Shown in pieces: positions 24,438 through 34,835 of a stretch of DNA of 64,000 nt. This stretch comes from an uncultured Opitutaceae bacterium (lineage in GTDB: Bacteria > Verrucomicrobiota > Verrucomicrobiia > Opitutales > Opitutaceae). The DNA is taken from NCBI GenBank assembly GCA_951813085.1, contig OX638348.1:3481627-3545626 (forward strand), read 5' to 3'. Below the pieces are notes generated by a model that saw only the letters and a program-made list of their open reading frames with translations, was not told where the DNA came from and ran no database searches. Position numbers and translations under genes: made by a program. Position 1 is the first letter of the stretch. Each line of letters begins with the position of its first letter.

Positions 24438-25100
24438 TCATCGACCGTTCCAAATAAATTTCTCCGGTACCTTCACTGTGTCAGAAGGCTTGAGAAAAAA
24501 CGGCTTTGCTTTGTCTCCATCAAGAATTGCCTGCAAGTTGAGATTGAATCTTTTGTAATCCTCCCCATCTACTCTAAGAACAGTTACTTTCTTCAAGTTC
24601 GCTTGCCGCGGGTCATAGCCTGCTTTCAATACGGCTTCCAACGCCGTGATGCGACGGTCACTAATAATTTCACCTGGTCTCAAAACCGTGCCCTGAACAT
24701 ACACCGGAAACGAAGACGATATTAAAATCACGGTAACTTCCTTAGTGACAATCTGATCGTCATACCATTCCAATAACTTCTCTTCGAGTTGCGAAGATGT
24801 CAATCCGGCCACTTCCTTCTCACCGACAAACACTAACGTAATTTTGCCATCGCGTCGGATCACTCCCAGAACATCCCTCAGAGCCTGTTCACGGTTTGGA
24901 AATCCTTTCTCATAGCTTACGTCCCATCCGAACCGCTTCATGATTTCTAAGCGATCTTTCGGTTCGGACACCAAAAGCGTATTGAGGAGCGCGCCGGAAA
25001 ACCTTGCCGCGCCTTGACCGAGCCCCGGCCCAATCTCCTCCAGATTCCAAAGCTCCTCCGATATGCTATTCTTCCAAAGCTTCTCCTTGTTGAGCTCCAA
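24438..25100 (-). CDS. Polysaccharide export protein (Wza-like), C-terminal part (frameshifted)
   Basis: The frame holds the core of the export domain (RRDGKITLVFVGEKEVAGLTSSQLEEKLLEWYDDQIVTKEVTV, in pieces) and an SLBB-like region (SSFPVYVQGTVLRPGEI...ALEAVLKAGYD). The beginning of the export domain is in the other frame (25066-25509). The TTG start at 25100 is only nominal. Wza-like proteins form the outer-membrane channel for exopolysaccharide and work with Wzz. Confidence 0.75.
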   Translation of the reverse strand: MELNKEKLWKNSISEELWNLEEIGPGLGQGAARFSGALLNTLLVSEPKDRLEIMKRFGWDVSYEKGFPNREQALRDVLGVIRRDGKITLVFVGEKEVAGLTSSQLEEKLLEWYDDQIVTKEVTVILISSSFPVYVQGTVLRPGEIISDRRITALEAVLKAGYDPRQANLKKVTVLRVDGEDYKRFNLNLQAILDGDKAKPFFLKPSDTVKVPEKFIWNGR

Positions 25101-25509
25101 GGGCCGCCTGTTCCTCGAGACGGCGCTGTCGCAGATCAGTGAAGCTTGCTGTCTGTTCAGGCATTACTCTGGAAGCGTTATCACCGGCCCCCCCTTCTAT
25201 TTTTTGAGCTCCAGGGGACGCGACAGGTTCAGCCTGTCCCTGGCGCTCGCGCCTTTGCTTGAGCCGAGCATAGTAGTCTATTGGCTGTTCAGGCATTTGC
25301 TGACCGCTAATATCGGGCGCTCCGGGAAAGGTTATCTCCAGTACATCCCCCTCCAATAGCTGCAGGGAACTGCTACTATCCTCCTGAGCGCTCGTGGGTT
25401 GAGAACTCTTTTCTGTCTTAGCAAGAGAAGCCGTAGCCGGAATCAATAGCAATAGGATTGCCGCACTTGTTCGAATTAGCAGATTTCTAGCATTTAGTTC
25501 CATGGGCAA
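25066..25509 (-). CDS. Polysaccharide export protein (Wza-like), N-terminal part (frameshifted)
   Basis: 148 codons with a signal peptide (LLIRTSAAILLLLIPATASLA) and the opening of the export domain (LQLLEGDVLEITFPGAPDISG). Next come two charged, Gln/Arg-rich imperfect repeats (PEQPIDYYARLKQRRERQ and PEQTASFTDLRQRRLEEQ) before a stop at 25066. The rest lies in the overlapping frame ending at 24438. Even after repair, ~150-180 residues separate GAPDISG from the RRDGKIT strand that normally follows directly, so the family domain appears to carry an insertion. Confidence 0.7.
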   Translation of the reverse strand: MPMELNARNLLIRTSAAILLLLIPATASLAKTEKSSQPTSAQEDSSSSLQLLEGDVLEITFPGAPDISGQQMPEQPIDYYARLKQRRERQGQAEPVASPGAQKIEGGAGDNASRVMPEQTASFTDLRQRRLEEQAALGAQQGEALEE

Positions 25510-25653
25510 ATGAGTTCATTTGACGTAGCCGATGCCAATTAGGTAAGCAAGGTGAATTGTCGCAATACATCGCTTAATACCAAAAACGACACAATCCGAT
25601 AAAAATTGATCCCAATTCTAATCCTCCCCAACCTATTTGTGAGGATTTCTCAC

Positions 25654-26166
25654 TCAATCTACTTCGTAGACCTCGACAAGAACAACGCCACTCGAACCAG
25701 TCGCGCTTTGGGCAACCGCTGTATAAAGTCCGGGATCTAGCCAAATGACTTTAGCGGCCGACTTTGAAGTTTCGTCAAATGCGAATGCTCCAGAGCTCAA
25801 TGAAGCCTCTCGGGCGATCTCTGCTTCTTCCTGCCAATCATTGTTTTCCTCTATAAGTACGGGTCCGTCATCAGTAGCTTGATAAATTGATAACCTAGGA
25901 TCATCCAAGGCGCCCGTAACGCCGTATTCTTGGAGCTCGGACCCCATCGCTCGAACGAGTAGTCGCTTTGGTGAATCTCCCATCACAACAAATCCCGCAA
26001 TGGTTACATCGTCACCCGTACTCACCTCGCCACGCATCGATATATTCACCAGCGACGCGCCTGAATCCTCTCCCTCGGCCTCGCTTACATCAAAAATTTC
26101 AACTAAGGCAGTTCCTTCGCCGCCTACCACATTCTCTACGACTGCGGTGTAAATGCCCGACGGCAA
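25654..26166 (-). CDS. Secreted Ig/cadherin-like protein, C-terminal fragment
   Basis: Beta-rich repeat units: PSGIYTAVVENVVGGEGTALVEIFDV, then SMRGEVSTGDDVTIAGFVVMG...LVRAMGSELQEYGVTGALDDPRLSIY, which repeats a unit in the preceding fragment (SIRGQVRGGSSTMIAGFVVGG...LIRGLGPAMTSLGV). A one-base indel at ~26163-26172 separates them. Repeats of this kind are common in very large secreted proteins of Verrucomicrobiota. Ends VEVYEVD. Confidence 0.65.
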   Translation of the reverse strand: MPSGIYTAVVENVVGGEGTALVEIFDVSEAEGEDSGASLVNISMRGEVSTGDDVTIAGFVVMGDSPKRLLVRAMGSELQEYGVTGALDDPRLSIYQATDDGPVLIEENNDWQEEAEIAREASLSSGAFAFDETSKSAAKVIWLDPGLYTAVAQSATGSSGVVLVEVYEVD

Positions 26167-26168
26167 CT

Positions 26169-27566
26169 CTAAGAGAAAGCCGCATCCTTGCTGTTGCTAG
26201 CCAATGGAGGAGCGCCAACCATTTGCGCCCCGACTGATATCTCCGATGCATTGCTCGCCGCGCCCCAATCATCATTCTCAGCGATCAGCTCATTGTCGCT
26301 CAGGCGATAGAGCCGGATTCTTGGATCAGAAACAGCGTTATCAACGCCTAAGCTGGTCATCGCAGGCCCTAGTCCACGAATGAGTACTTTTTTGGTTCCA
26401 GCACCTCCGACTACGAAACCAGCGATCATGGTGCTGGATCCCCCTCTTACCTGACCCCTGATAGATGTATTGAAAAGCTGAGTATCGACCTCGATATCCT
26501 CTCTATGACCATCCAAGGCATAGTTTTCGCTATCCACGAGCAAGGCTCCTTCAATGCTCGCAAATGATTGATCTAGTGAAGCGGCCACGATGTAACCAGA
26601 ATTCAAGGACGCTGAAATCAAACCCGAGGAATCAATCGAACCCATTCCGGATTCTCCAGTGCCACTAAGCCTAACCGACACGAAACTCTGTCCATCTGGA
26701 CCAACAATAACTCGCACTATTCCATCGGAAGTATTGGGGATTGCGGCAGCGTAGAATCCTCTGAAAGCTGAAGACTCGCCGTCTATATCTGAAATCTGCC
26801 CAGAAAAATTCGCGTTTGCGAGCCCAAAGATTCCTGATACGGTTTCTCCTGTCACTTCCCCAGAAACTACAAGCGTTTCATTGCTATCCCGGTATTCGAA
26901 ATAGCCGCTCTCGGCAACGACCATGTCGTTTATCTCAAAGGGCTCGTTTTGAAAATCTACATTCGCAAGAAAAATCGCTGTATCGTCATTTCGAATATAC
27001 AGCCCAAACGAGCCTCTATTTCCAGGGCCTACGTTTCCGAAGAAATACCGTGCGGGCTCCCTGTACAAGACTTCTATTGTTGAGCTATTTACGGTTTCAA
27101 GCCCCTGGGCGACTCCACCTGTCTTTATTTCAACCCAGAATTGGGCATTAGAAGAGAGCGTATCGGTTTCATAGGTACTGGCAGTCGCACCCGGTATCGG
27201 ATTGCTTTTGTCTCCCGATTCCCCACGATACCATTGATAGGTGAGTCCAGGGCCCGTTGCTTGAACAGATAGCGTTGCTGTTCCTTCCCCTTCTAAGGTT
27301 ACATTTACTGGTGCCTGAACAATTTGAATTAGGCTATCGATGACCAATTGCGCTTCTTGGCTCGTGACACTTCCATATTCGTTTGCCAGGACGACAGAAT
27401 AGATTCCTTCATCAGATGCTTCCAATTGTTGAATCAACAACTCGCTTTCATTGGCATCCTGAATTGCTTGTCCGTTACGTATCCACTGATAGCTCGGCTC
27501 AGGATAACCCGTAGCCTCAACTTCGAAGCTCGTCGTGTCTCCAACCGTATGCTCTCTATCGACGGG
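26169..27566 (-). CDS. Secreted Ig-like protein, middle fragment
   Basis: Open from just after a stop at 27567. It starts with an Ig-like domain (VGDTTSFEVEATGYPEPSYQWIRNG...DEGIYSVVLANEYG), then a second (VTLEGEGTATLSVQATGPGLTYQWYRG), a beta-rich middle region and a repeat ending GLGPAMTSLGVDNAVSDPRIRLYRL. Frameshifts join it to the fragments at either side. No anchor or sorting signal is visible in this part. Confidence 0.65.
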   Translation of the reverse strand, partial: PVDREHTVGDTTSFEVEATGYPEPSYQWIRNGQAIQDANESELLIQQLEASDEGIYSVVLANEYGSVTSQEAQLVIDSLIQIVQAPVNVTLEGEGTATLSVQATGPGLTYQWYRGESGDKSNPIPGATASTYETDTLSSNAQFWVEIKTGGVAQGLETVNSSTIEVLYREPARYFFGNVGPGNRGSFGLYIRNDDTAIFLANVDFQNEPFEINDMVVAESGYFEYRDSNETLVVSGEVTGETVSGIFGLANANFSGQISDIDGESSAFRGFYAAAIPNTSDGIVRVIVGPDGQSFVSVRLSGTGESGMGSIDSSGLISASLNSGYIVAASLDQSFASIEGALLVDSENYALDGHREDIEVDTQLFNTSIRGQVRGGSSTMIAGFVVGGAGTKKVLIRGLGPAMTSLGVDNAVSDPRIRLYRLSDNELIAENDDWGAASNASEISVGAQMVGAPPLASNSKDAAFS

Positions 27567-27868
27567 CTACGCACACTATAGCAGGAACGCTATAAACTAT
27601 AATTTCAAACGACCCTATGGCCTCCGCTGTTCCGTCGCTAACTGTTATCGTCACTCTTGATGTCCCGACTACGCCATCTACAGGGTCGATGTTGAGCGTA
27701 CGTTGGCTTCCGCTCCCTGAGACGCTTAGATTCTGAAGAGGTAGCAATGCCTGGTTTGTCGACCCTATGCTTACGATCAGATCACCCGCAGCGCTTTCTT
27801 GGTCTGTAACTGTAAAGTTCACTGAATCAATTGCATCCCCCAAGGCAGATACGATATCATCAATCGTC
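27556..27868 (-). CDS. Cadherin-like repeat fragment, 5'-truncated start of the Ig-like protein
   Basis: Reads TIDDIVSALGDAIDSVNFTVTDQESAAGDLIVSIG...GSGSQRTLNIDPVDGVVGTSRVTITVSDG, a tandem-95/cadherin-like repeat, and stops at 27556 by a frameshift. Upstream coding ends abruptly near 27868, where the sequence becomes a receiver domain on the opposite strand. The signal peptide and earlier repeats are therefore missing. A nominal ATG at 27900 would include antisense of the other gene. Confidence 0.6.
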
Positions 27869-28870
27869 ATAATGATGTCCGGCCACGCGAACGTGGACAA
27901 CGCGCTTGCGTCTCTAAAGCTCGGCGCCTTCGACTACCTGACAAAACCCTTTAAGGTCGACCTCCTTATGGCAGCGATCAACCGAGCCAACGAAATGATT
28001 CGCAACGCCATAGAAAGCGATGCTCACGAATCGAATCTCGCTCTCCTCGGCGAGTCCGCCGCGACGCAAAAGCTAAAGCAGTCAGTCAGTCGTGTTGCCG
28101 CTTCGGCTTCGCCATCGCTTATCAAAGGGGCGCCCGGAGTCCAGAAAGCGCTTATCGCCTCCGCAGTGCACAATTCTCAAGGGAGCGACGAAGGCGAAGC
28201 TCCCTTTGTCACGTTCGATTGCAAAGACGCTTCCGAGAAAGAGATCAAGGAGACCTTGATGGGCTCGAAGAACAAAGGAGGTAGCGCTTTCGAGAATGCG
28301 AAAGGCGGCACACTGTTTATCGAGAATATCGATGTTATGCCCCAATCCCTCCAAAAGGCCTTCGGCGTCATCATCCGAGAATCCAAGGACCAGGTTAAGC
28401 TGATCTTCGCTACGAGCCAAAATCTCGGAGAGAAAATCGCATCCGGAGACTTCGACGACTCCCTGTTCTATCGAATCTCTGCTCTCACGGTCGAGGCCCC
28501 TGCCTTGAAAAGTAGACTAGAAGATATTCCTCTTTTCGCAAAGTCCACGCTGCAAAGCTTGAATCGCGAAAGCATCAGCCTCAGCGACGGCGCCCGCGGC
28601 CTCTTGCAAAGCTACGACTGGCTAGGAAACTTCGTTGAATTCAAGGAAGTGATCGACGAGGCCTCCTCGCAATGCGCTGCTAATCAAACCATCGCCGAGG
28701 AAAACCTCCCCGACCGTATTAGAAATGTAGCCAGCTGGTCCAGCCTAGCCGACTACATCGGGCAGGCGAGCGAAGACTACAAGAAACGCGTACTGCTTGC
28801 TTGCCAAGGCGACTCCAGCAAGGCCGCCGAAATTCTTGGCTGCGACATTGAAGAAATCGCCCACTCTTAG
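27866..28870 (+). pseudogene. NtrC-like response regulator, 5'-truncated
   Basis: Begins in the middle of a receiver domain (VIMMSGHANVDNALASLKLGAFDYLTKPF with the conserved Lys), so the phospho-acceptor half (~75 residues) is absent. A sigma-54-type AAA+ domain follows, but the Walker A is IKGAPGVQKAL (no GKE) and the GAFTGA loop is missing; R-finger region and DSLFYRI are kept. The C-terminal end (DYKKRVLLACQGDSSKAAEILGCD) resembles a Fis-type HTH. An ATG at 27872 could start a shortened protein. Probably non-functional, or a degenerate regulator of the FrzS/HupR type. Confidence 0.65.
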
Positions 28871-29064
28871 TAGTCAAACTAGGTTCGGCCCGTGCCAGGA
28901 ATCCCGTTCAAATTAGATTCCTAGATGTTCTACGAGCATTGAAATAAATTGATGCGACAGGCCTTTGCGCGATGAGATGCAAATGCGCTTGCCATTAGGA
29001 AAGATTCGATTCTTTTCACGCTTGCCCACTATTCCTCCCGTGTGGCACAACGGACTAATTTATC

Positions 29065-32000
29065 ATGCCTAAACGCGTTGACATCGAATCAATTATCATA
29101 ATCGGAGCCGGTCCAATCGTAATCGGCCAAGCCTGCGAGTTCGACTATTCCGGCACTCAAGCTTGCAAGGCGCTAAAAGAAGAAGGTTACAAAGTCATTT
29201 TGGTAAACAGCAATCCCGCTACCATTATGACGGATCCTGAATTCGCGGATGTCACTTACATCGAGCCCCTGACCGTCGAAGCGCTCACCAAAATCATCGC
29301 GAAAGAAAAGCCCGACGCCCTGCTCCCCACGCTCGGAGGGCAAACTGCATTGAACCTTTCGTTGGAACTGGAGGCCGCAGGAATTCTGGCGGATCACGGC
29401 GTCGAAATGATCGGGGCAAAGCCCGAAGCGATCAAGAAAGGCGAAGATCGCGAACTGTTTAAGGAAGCCATGTTGAAGATCGGGCTCGACGTGGCCAGGT
29501 CCCGCACCGTCAAGAGCTTGGACGAGGCCCGCGAGGCCGCTACCGAAATCGGCTCCTACCCACTTATAATCCGACCGAGCTTCACTCTCGGAGGAGCCGG
29601 GGGCGGCATAGCCTATAACCGCGAAGAGTTTGAAGACATCGTCTCGAACGGACTCGACGTATCCCCCGTCACCGAAGTGCTTATCGAAGAGTGCCTGCTC
29701 GGATGGAAGGAGTACGAGATGGAAGTCATGCGCGACCGCAAGGATCAATGCGTCGTCATTTGCTCAATCGAGAATTTCGACCCAATGGGCGTTCACACCG
29801 GTGACTCTATCACCGTGGCTCCCGCGATGACCTTGTCAGATCGGGAATATCAAGCCATGCGAGACGCCTCTTTCGCCGTTATTCGCGAAATCGGAGTCGA
29901 GACCGGGGGTTCCAATATCCAATTTTCACTCAGCCCCGATACCGGACGCATGGTCGTTATCGAGATGAACCCGCGCGTATCCAGAAGTTCCGCGCTCGCG
30001 TCGAAAGCAACCGGATTCCCAATCGCAAAATTCGCTGCGAAACTGGCTGTAGGTTATAGCCTAGACGAGATTCAAAACGACATCACCCGAAAAACGCCGG
30101 CCAGCTTCGAACCCACCATTGACTACGTCGTTACAAAAATACCGCGTTTTACATTCGAGAAATTTCAAGGGGGTGACGATACCTTGACCTCATCGATGAA
30201 GTCCGTTGGCGAAGCAATGGCTATCGGACTCACATTCAAGGAATCGTTCCAGAAAGCCCTACGATCGCTCGAAACCGGTGCCTGGGGATTTGGAGGCGGT
30301 AAGCTAGGGGGCGACGAGATACCACCGGAGGAAGTTATCAATGGGAAGCTCGTTCGCCCCAATGCAGAGCGCGTATTCTACATTCGCTACGCACTGAATG
30401 CAGGTTATTCTTTGGAAAAGCTTTTTGAACTAACCAAGATTGACCCGTGGTTCCTTTATCAACTCAAGCAGATTAACGATCTGGAGTCACAGTTGCGAAA
30501 AGAGAAATTGGATACAATCGATTCCGAATTGCTCAGAACCGCAAAAGAGTACGGATTTTCCGATCGCCAGCTCGGCAGCTTCTTCGACTGCGACTGGAAA
30601 CAAGTGAGCGACCATCGCAAAAGCCAGGGAATCGACACCGTGTACCGCTTGGTCGATACCTGCGCTGCGGAGTTTGAAGCTGAGACACCGTACTACTATT
30701 CTTCATACGGGGAAGAGAACGAAATCATACCTTCTAATAAGAAGAAGGTAATGATTATCGGCGGCGGACCCAATCGTATTGGCCAAGGAATCGAGTTCGA
30801 CTATTGCTGCGTACACGCTTCTTTCGCCCTGCAAGAGCTTGGCTACGAATCCGTGATGATAAACTCGAACCCCGAGACTGTATCCACAGATTACGATACA
30901 TCCGATAAGCTTTATTTCGAACCGCTCACTCTGGAGGATGTACTTGAGGTGTACAATCAAGAAGGTTGCAGTGGCGCGATCGTCCAGTACGGAGGACAAA
31001 CCCCTCTCAATCTAGCCGCAGCTTTAAAGGCCAATGGGGTCAACATAATTGGCACGTCTCCTGAGAGCATCGACGCCGCTGAGGACCGAGAGCTATTTAA
31101 GCAAATCCTTGACGAAGTCGGCTTGAAGCAACCCGACAATCTCACTGCCCTCGATGAAGCGGAAGCGTACGAGCTCGCCGAGAAAGTCGGATTCCCGCTT
31201 TTGGTTAGGCCTTCGTTCGTCCTGGGGGGCCGCGGTATGTTCATAGTGCATGACATGGATGAACTCCGCTCCGTGATTCGCGAGGCGTTCGAGGCATCGC
31301 CAGGCAAGCCTGTGCTGCTAGATAAATTCCTCGAAGACGCGATCGAGCTAGATGTCGACTGCATCTCTGATGGGGAGCTAACGCTCGTCGGCGGGATGCT
31401 TGAGCATATCGAGTACGCCGGAGTGCACAGCGGCGATGCGGCCATGGCCCTCCCCCCACACACGTTGGATGACGCGATGATCGAGACCGTTCGGCAAGCA
31501 AGCTACCGCCTCGCCAAAGCCCTAAAGGTCGTGGGCCTAATGAATATCCAGTTCGCGATAAAGGACAACGAGCTCTACGTCCTGGAAGTGAATCCACGCG
31601 CATCGCGAACAGTCCCCTTCGTCTCCAAAGCAATCGGAGTTCCGCTCGCGAAACTTGCCGCCAAGATCATGACTGGCATGACGCTGGAGGAACTCGGATT
31701 CACGGAAGAGATGAGCCCGAAACATTGGTGCATCAAGGAAGCGGTATTTCCTTTCGTTCGCTTTCCCGGGTCAACCATTCGACTCGGCCCTGAAATGCGC
31801 TCCACTGGAGAAGTTATGGGATTGGATGAGGATTTCGGAATCGCTTTCGCTAAGACACAGGCCGCCGCTAAGCCAAGCCTCCCATTGGATGGAAACGTGT
31901 TCCTCAGCGTAAAGGACCAAGACAAGCCCAAAGCCGTCGATCTCGCTCACGAACTCGTAGCGCTCGGTTTCAACATATACTCCACCAGTGGCACCGCGGA

Positions 32001-32301
32001 TCACCTGAAGGAAAATGGAATCGAATCCCAAAGGCTTTTCCGGATCGCAGAAGGAAGGCCCAACGTTCTGGACCTCATCAAGAACGGCGGCATGCAAATG
32101 ATTATCAATACGCCATCAGGCATGATGCCTCGAAAAGACGAGAACCATATCCGGTCCGTCGCCTATGCGAACAATATCTGCATTATGACAACGCTGACCG
32201 GCGCAACAGCCGCCGTAGCCGGAATTCAAGCGCTAAAGAATAAGGACTTCGCTGTTCGCTCCCTGCAGAGCTACGTCAACAAGAACGTGGCGACCGTTTG
32301 A
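29065..32301 (+). CDS. carB: Carbamoyl-phosphate synthase large subunit
   Basis: 1078 residues, full length. Two duplicated ATP-grasp halves: [30 protein letters not shown] and, from ~residue 555, [34 protein letters not shown] and [30 protein letters not shown] and [18 protein letters not shown]; then an MGS-like allosteric domain ([21 protein letters not shown]). It makes carbamoyl phosphate for arginine and pyrimidines. Here it is single and apart from carA. Intact over 3.2 kb, which contrasts with the broken genes around it. Confidence 0.97.
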   Translation: MPKRVDIESIIIIGAGPIVIGQACEFDYSGTQACKALKEEGYKVILVNSNPATIMTDPEFADVTYIEPLTVEALTKIIAKEKPDALLPTLGGQTALNLSLELEAAGILADHGVEMIGAKPEAIKKGEDRELFKEAMLKIGLDVARSRTVKSLDEAREAATEIGSYPLIIRPSFTLGGAGGGIAYNREEFEDIVSNGLDVSPVTEVLIEECLLGWKEYEMEVMRDRKDQCVVICSIENFDPMGVHTGDSITVAPAMTLSDREYQAMRDASFAVIREIGVETGGSNIQFSLSPDTGRMVVIEMNPRVSRSSALASKATGFPIAKFAAKLAVGYSLDEIQNDITRKTPASFEPTIDYVVTKIPRFTFEKFQGGDDTLTSSMKSVGEAMAIGLTFKESFQKALRSLETGAWGFGGGKLGGDEIPPEEVINGKLVRPNAERVFYIRYALNAGYSLEKLFELTKIDPWFLYQLKQINDLESQLRKEKLDTIDSELLRTAKEYGFSDRQLGSFFDCDWKQVSDHRKSQGIDTVYRLVDTCAAEFEAETPYYYSSYGEENEIIPSNKKKVMIIGGGPNRIGQGIEFDYCCVHASFALQELGYESVMINSNPETVSTDYDTSDKLYFEPLTLEDVLEVYNQEGCSGAIVQYGGQTPLNLAAALKANGVNIIGTSPESIDAAEDRELFKQILDEVGLKQPDNLTALDEAEAYELAEKVGFPLLVRPSFVLGGRGMFIVHDMDELRSVIREAFEASPGKPVLLDKFLEDAIELDVDCISDGELTLVGGMLEHIEYAGVHSGDAAMALPPHTLDDAMIETVRQASYRLAKALKVVGLMNIQFAIKDNELYVLEVNPRASRTVPFVSKAIGVPLAKLAAKIMTGMTLEELGFTEEMSPKHWCIKEAVFPFVRFPGSTIRLGPEMRSTGEVMGLDEDFGIAFAKTQAAAKPSLPLDGNVFLSVKDQDKPKAVDLAHELVALGFNIYSTSGTADHLKENGIESQRLFRIAEGRPNVLDLIKNGGMQMIINTPSGMMPRKDENHIRSVAYANNICIMTTLTGATAAVAGIQALKNKDFAVRSLQSYVNKNVATV

Positions 32302-32344
32302 GCCCTCCACTTAAGGGTCTCGCTCTGGTGACGATTAACACTCC

Positions 32345-33205
32345 ATGACCTCCGATACTCCCAAGTTGATCGCATTGCTATCAGGTCCAGACCAGCGTGG
32401 TCTTGTCGCAAAGGTATCCAATTGGATCTTCGAGCGTGACGGCAACATTATCCACGCCGACCAGCATAGAGACCACGAGGAGGGCGTTTTCTTTCAACGG
32501 GTCGAATGGGCGATAGAAGGAGGCCGATCCGCTCAAGAGGAAAAAGATGCGTTCCGATCATTCGGAGATTCTATCGGGATGCGTGCCCATGTAGCCATCG
32601 CGGGGAAGAAGCCGAATGTTGCCCTCTTCGTCTCGAAGTCGGATCATTGCTTTCACGACATCATTCTTAGATGGAAAGCGGGCGACTATCCCTGCGACCT
32701 CAAGCTCGTGATTTCAAATCATGAAACGCTTCGAGAAGCCTCTGAGCAATACGGTATCCCATTCGAGTGCATTCCCGTAACCAAGGAAAGCAAGTCCGAA
32801 GCGGAAGCAAAGCAGCTTGCTCTTCTAAATGGGAACGAAATCGACCTCGTCATCATGGCTCGATACATGCAGGTGCTCTCCTCCATTTTCCTGGATACTT
32901 GGGGGAAGCCAGTCATCAATATCCACCACTCCTTTCTCCCTGCTTTCGCTGGCGCCAAGCCCTACCACCAAGCCCACAAAAAGGGGGTGAAGCTCATCGG
33001 CGCCACCGCCCACTATGCGACCGCAGACCTGGACCAAGGTCCGATTATCCACCAGGCCGTCACCCAAATCACGCACGGAAACAGCGTCAAGGATCTCGTG
33101 CGCAAAGGCCGCGACCTGGAGAAGCTCACGCTCGCTCAGGCGGTATCCTGGCATCTCGAGAATCGAATTCTGGTCTACGAAAACAAGACCGTTGTCTTCG
33201 ATTGA
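32345..33205 (+). CDS. purU: Formyltetrahydrofolate deformylase PurU
   Basis: 286 residues. N-terminal ACT domain (LIALLSGPDQRGLVAKVSNWIFERDGNI, in pieces residues 8-36), then a formyltransferase-type hydrolase domain with MARYMQVLS, INIHHSFLPAFAGAKPY (Asn and His of the active site) and HYATADLDQGPIIHQ (Asp). It hydrolyses 10-formyl-THF to formate and THF. It lies 44 bp after carB on the same strand, perhaps co-transcribed. Confidence 0.93.
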   Translation: MTSDTPKLIALLSGPDQRGLVAKVSNWIFERDGNIIHADQHRDHEEGVFFQRVEWAIEGGRSAQEEKDAFRSFGDSIGMRAHVAIAGKKPNVALFVSKSDHCFHDIILRWKAGDYPCDLKLVISNHETLREASEQYGIPFECIPVTKESKSEAEAKQLALLNGNEIDLVIMARYMQVLSSIFLDTWGKPVINIHHSFLPAFAGAKPYHQAHKKGVKLIGATAHYATADLDQGPIIHQAVTQITHGNSVKDLVRKGRDLEKLTLAQAVSWHLENRILVYENKTVVFD

Positions 33206-33214
33206 GCGACTTGA

Positions 33215-33582
33215 TCAATCCTCGCGGCTCTCGCAAACGCTTTCACACAGGCCAATGAACGTCTCCTCAATCAAGGAGAGCTTACGCCCCTTCAGATAGC
33301 AAACTCCCCACTCACGCTTCAGCGTCTTCTTTCCCATCTCAACCATGTGAAGCGACTGATCCGCGATCTCCGATCGCGCCACCCAAGGCGCTAGGACACC
33401 TACCCCGATTCCGATCTTAACCAATTCCTTGATTGCTTCCATGCTCCCCAATTCAATGACATTGGCTAGATCCCTACCATCTGCTCTGAAGTACTTCCGC
33501 ACACGCTCGAACGTTAAGCTACGCTTGCTGTAAGTAACATAGTTTTGCTCCCCAATCTCATCAACCGGAGCCCGTTTTCCTC
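33215..33582 (-). CDS. LysR-family regulator, C-terminal part (frameshifted)
   Basis: Effector-domain remainder: EIGEQNYVTYSKRSLTFERVRKYFRA..., then NVIELGSMEAIKELVKIGIGVGVLAPWVA, a standard LysR substrate-binding end. The nominal start is a GTG at 33502, but the frame is open back to the indel at ~33582-33584. Removing one G from the GGG there (minus strand) joins both parts through AGGKRAPVDEI. It overlaps nothing and ends 10 bp from the purU stop (convergent). Confidence 0.75.
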
Positions 33583-34127
33583 CCTGCCCAAGAATGCATA
33601 GGCGAAACAGCGAACTTTAGGGAATCTGCGAAGACATGCTGAGCGACGATATCGTCCAAAGAGTCCGGAACTAGCGTGAGCGCTAGATCGATCTCGTTCA
33701 CGCGAAGCAATTCGAATAGCTCTTTCGCATCATCCGGATTCACCGAAAGTTGGCATTCGGGGAAGGTCTCGCGAAATTCACGAATCATCGTTGGCAAAAT
33801 ATATTGGCAAGCTGTAGTTCCCGCGCCGATACGCAATCTTCCAACTCCCCATTTCCCCAATCCCTCGATCTCGCTGCAAACACTTTGCATTTGGCGAATC
33901 ATCCGCTCGGCCGAAGTGAGAAATATTTCCCCCGACTGCGTCAAATGAACCTTTCGACCCAGGCGGCTTATCAGGGAACAGCCCAAATCTTCTTCTAGAG
34001 CCTTTATCGAATGGCTCACGGCAGACTGGGTTAAGTGCAATTGCTTTGCTGCTTTCGTAAAACTCCCCGTCTGAGCAAGCGCTTTAAACGCGAGCAATTG
34101 GCGGCTATCGATAACTTCTTCTCTCAT
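33561..34127 (-). CDS. LysR-family regulator, N-terminal part (frameshifted)
   Basis: 188 codons: an HTH (LLAFKALAQTGSFTKAAKQLHLTQSAVSHSIKALEEDLG, in pieces residues 11-50) and the first half of the effector domain (GRLRIGAGTTACQYILPTMIREFRETFPE). It stops at GRKTGSG through a one-base gain near 33582. It is divergent from the nitrate transporter, so as in Cbl/NtcB/CysB-type systems it probably regulates nitrogen or sulfur assimilation. Confidence 0.8.
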   Translation of the reverse strand: MREEVIDSRQLLAFKALAQTGSFTKAAKQLHLTQSAVSHSIKALEEDLGCSLISRLGRKVHLTQSGEIFLTSAERMIRQMQSVCSEIEGLGKWGVGRLRIGAGTTACQYILPTMIREFRETFPECQLSVNPDDAKELFELLRVNEIDLALTLVPDSLDDIVAQHVFADSLKFAVSPMHSWAGRKTGSG

Positions 34128-34472
34128 GAATTAAATTAATGGGTAGTTTCAATTGATTAATTTTTCTCATTTCAAGTCAAGAGAGCCACCGGCTCGTATC
34201 AATTTTAATCAGAGGGTCGTTCGACCAAGGCCAGGAAGCGCGCCGATTTCTCGAAAACTCCTGCTCTCGCAAAGCCGATATTCTCGGTTCAGGTCGGAGC
34301 ACCCGCGTAAAGCAGTTCCTAAGTCTTTGCAGAAAAGCGACTAGTGTGACGTCCGATCGAACATGAATCTCATTCATGGCTATTCCAAATAATGATACTC
34401 GGGCTCATGAGGGTGATTGGCGCGGCGGTGGCTACAGGGGAAACGACAAACCGATTTTCACCACTCAAAATC
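34128..34472. promoter_or_regulatory. Divergent control region between LysR regulator and nrtA
   Basis: 345 bp with no gene. Short AT-rich dyads near the regulator start (AATTAAATTAATGGG...AATTGATTAATTTT, about 34128-34165) fit the T-N11-A style of LysR sites. A hypothetical frame preceding nrtA (34392-34472) is in frame with it but not protein-like. The layout suggests that the LysR protein controls nrtABCD. Confidence 0.45.
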
Positions 34473-34835
34473 ATGAAAACAATAAAGCGTTCTATACTTA
34501 CCGCTCTTTTAGCGGCTTTTCCATTAGGATACGCCGGTCAACTCGATCTAGAGAAAGACGAGTTGAAATTCGGCTTTATTAAGCTAACCGACTGCGCGCC
34601 AATCGTCATAGCAAAAGAAATGGGCTACTTCGAAGATGAAGGGCTCCAAGTTGAAGTCACTGCCCAGCCGAACTGGAAGCAACTGCTCGACAACGTGATC
34701 AATGGAGAGCTGGACGGCGCTCATATGCTTTCTGGCCAGCCCATCGCCGCGACCATCGGTTTTTGGAACCAAGGAGCATATCGTTACAGCCTATACACTC
34801 GATCTCAATGGCAACGGGATCACCGTATCGAATGA
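34473..34835 (+). CDS. nrtA: Nitrate ABC transporter substrate-binding protein NrtA, N-terminal part (frameshifted)
   Basis: From ATG 34473: signal peptide ([19 protein letters not shown]) and the NrtA/SsuA-like fold start ([21 protein letters not shown], in pieces; then [19 protein letters not shown]). After the T5 run at 34760-34764 the frame goes out of register (WNQGAYRYS...) and stops at 34835. With four T instead of five, it reads [21 protein letters not shown], as expected for NrtA. Periplasmic nitrate/nitrite binding is inferred from family and neighbours. Confidence 0.85.
   Translation: MKTIKRSILTALLAAFPLGYAGQLDLEKDELKFGFIKLTDCAPIVIAKEMGYFEDEGLQVEVTAQPNWKQLLDNVINGELDGAHMLSGQPIAATIGFWNQGAYRYSLYTRSQWQRDHRIE

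Noticed and set aside
29173-31931. Minus-strand frames inside carB
   Set aside because: Full-length, well-conserved CarB occupies the plus strand; these are shadows.
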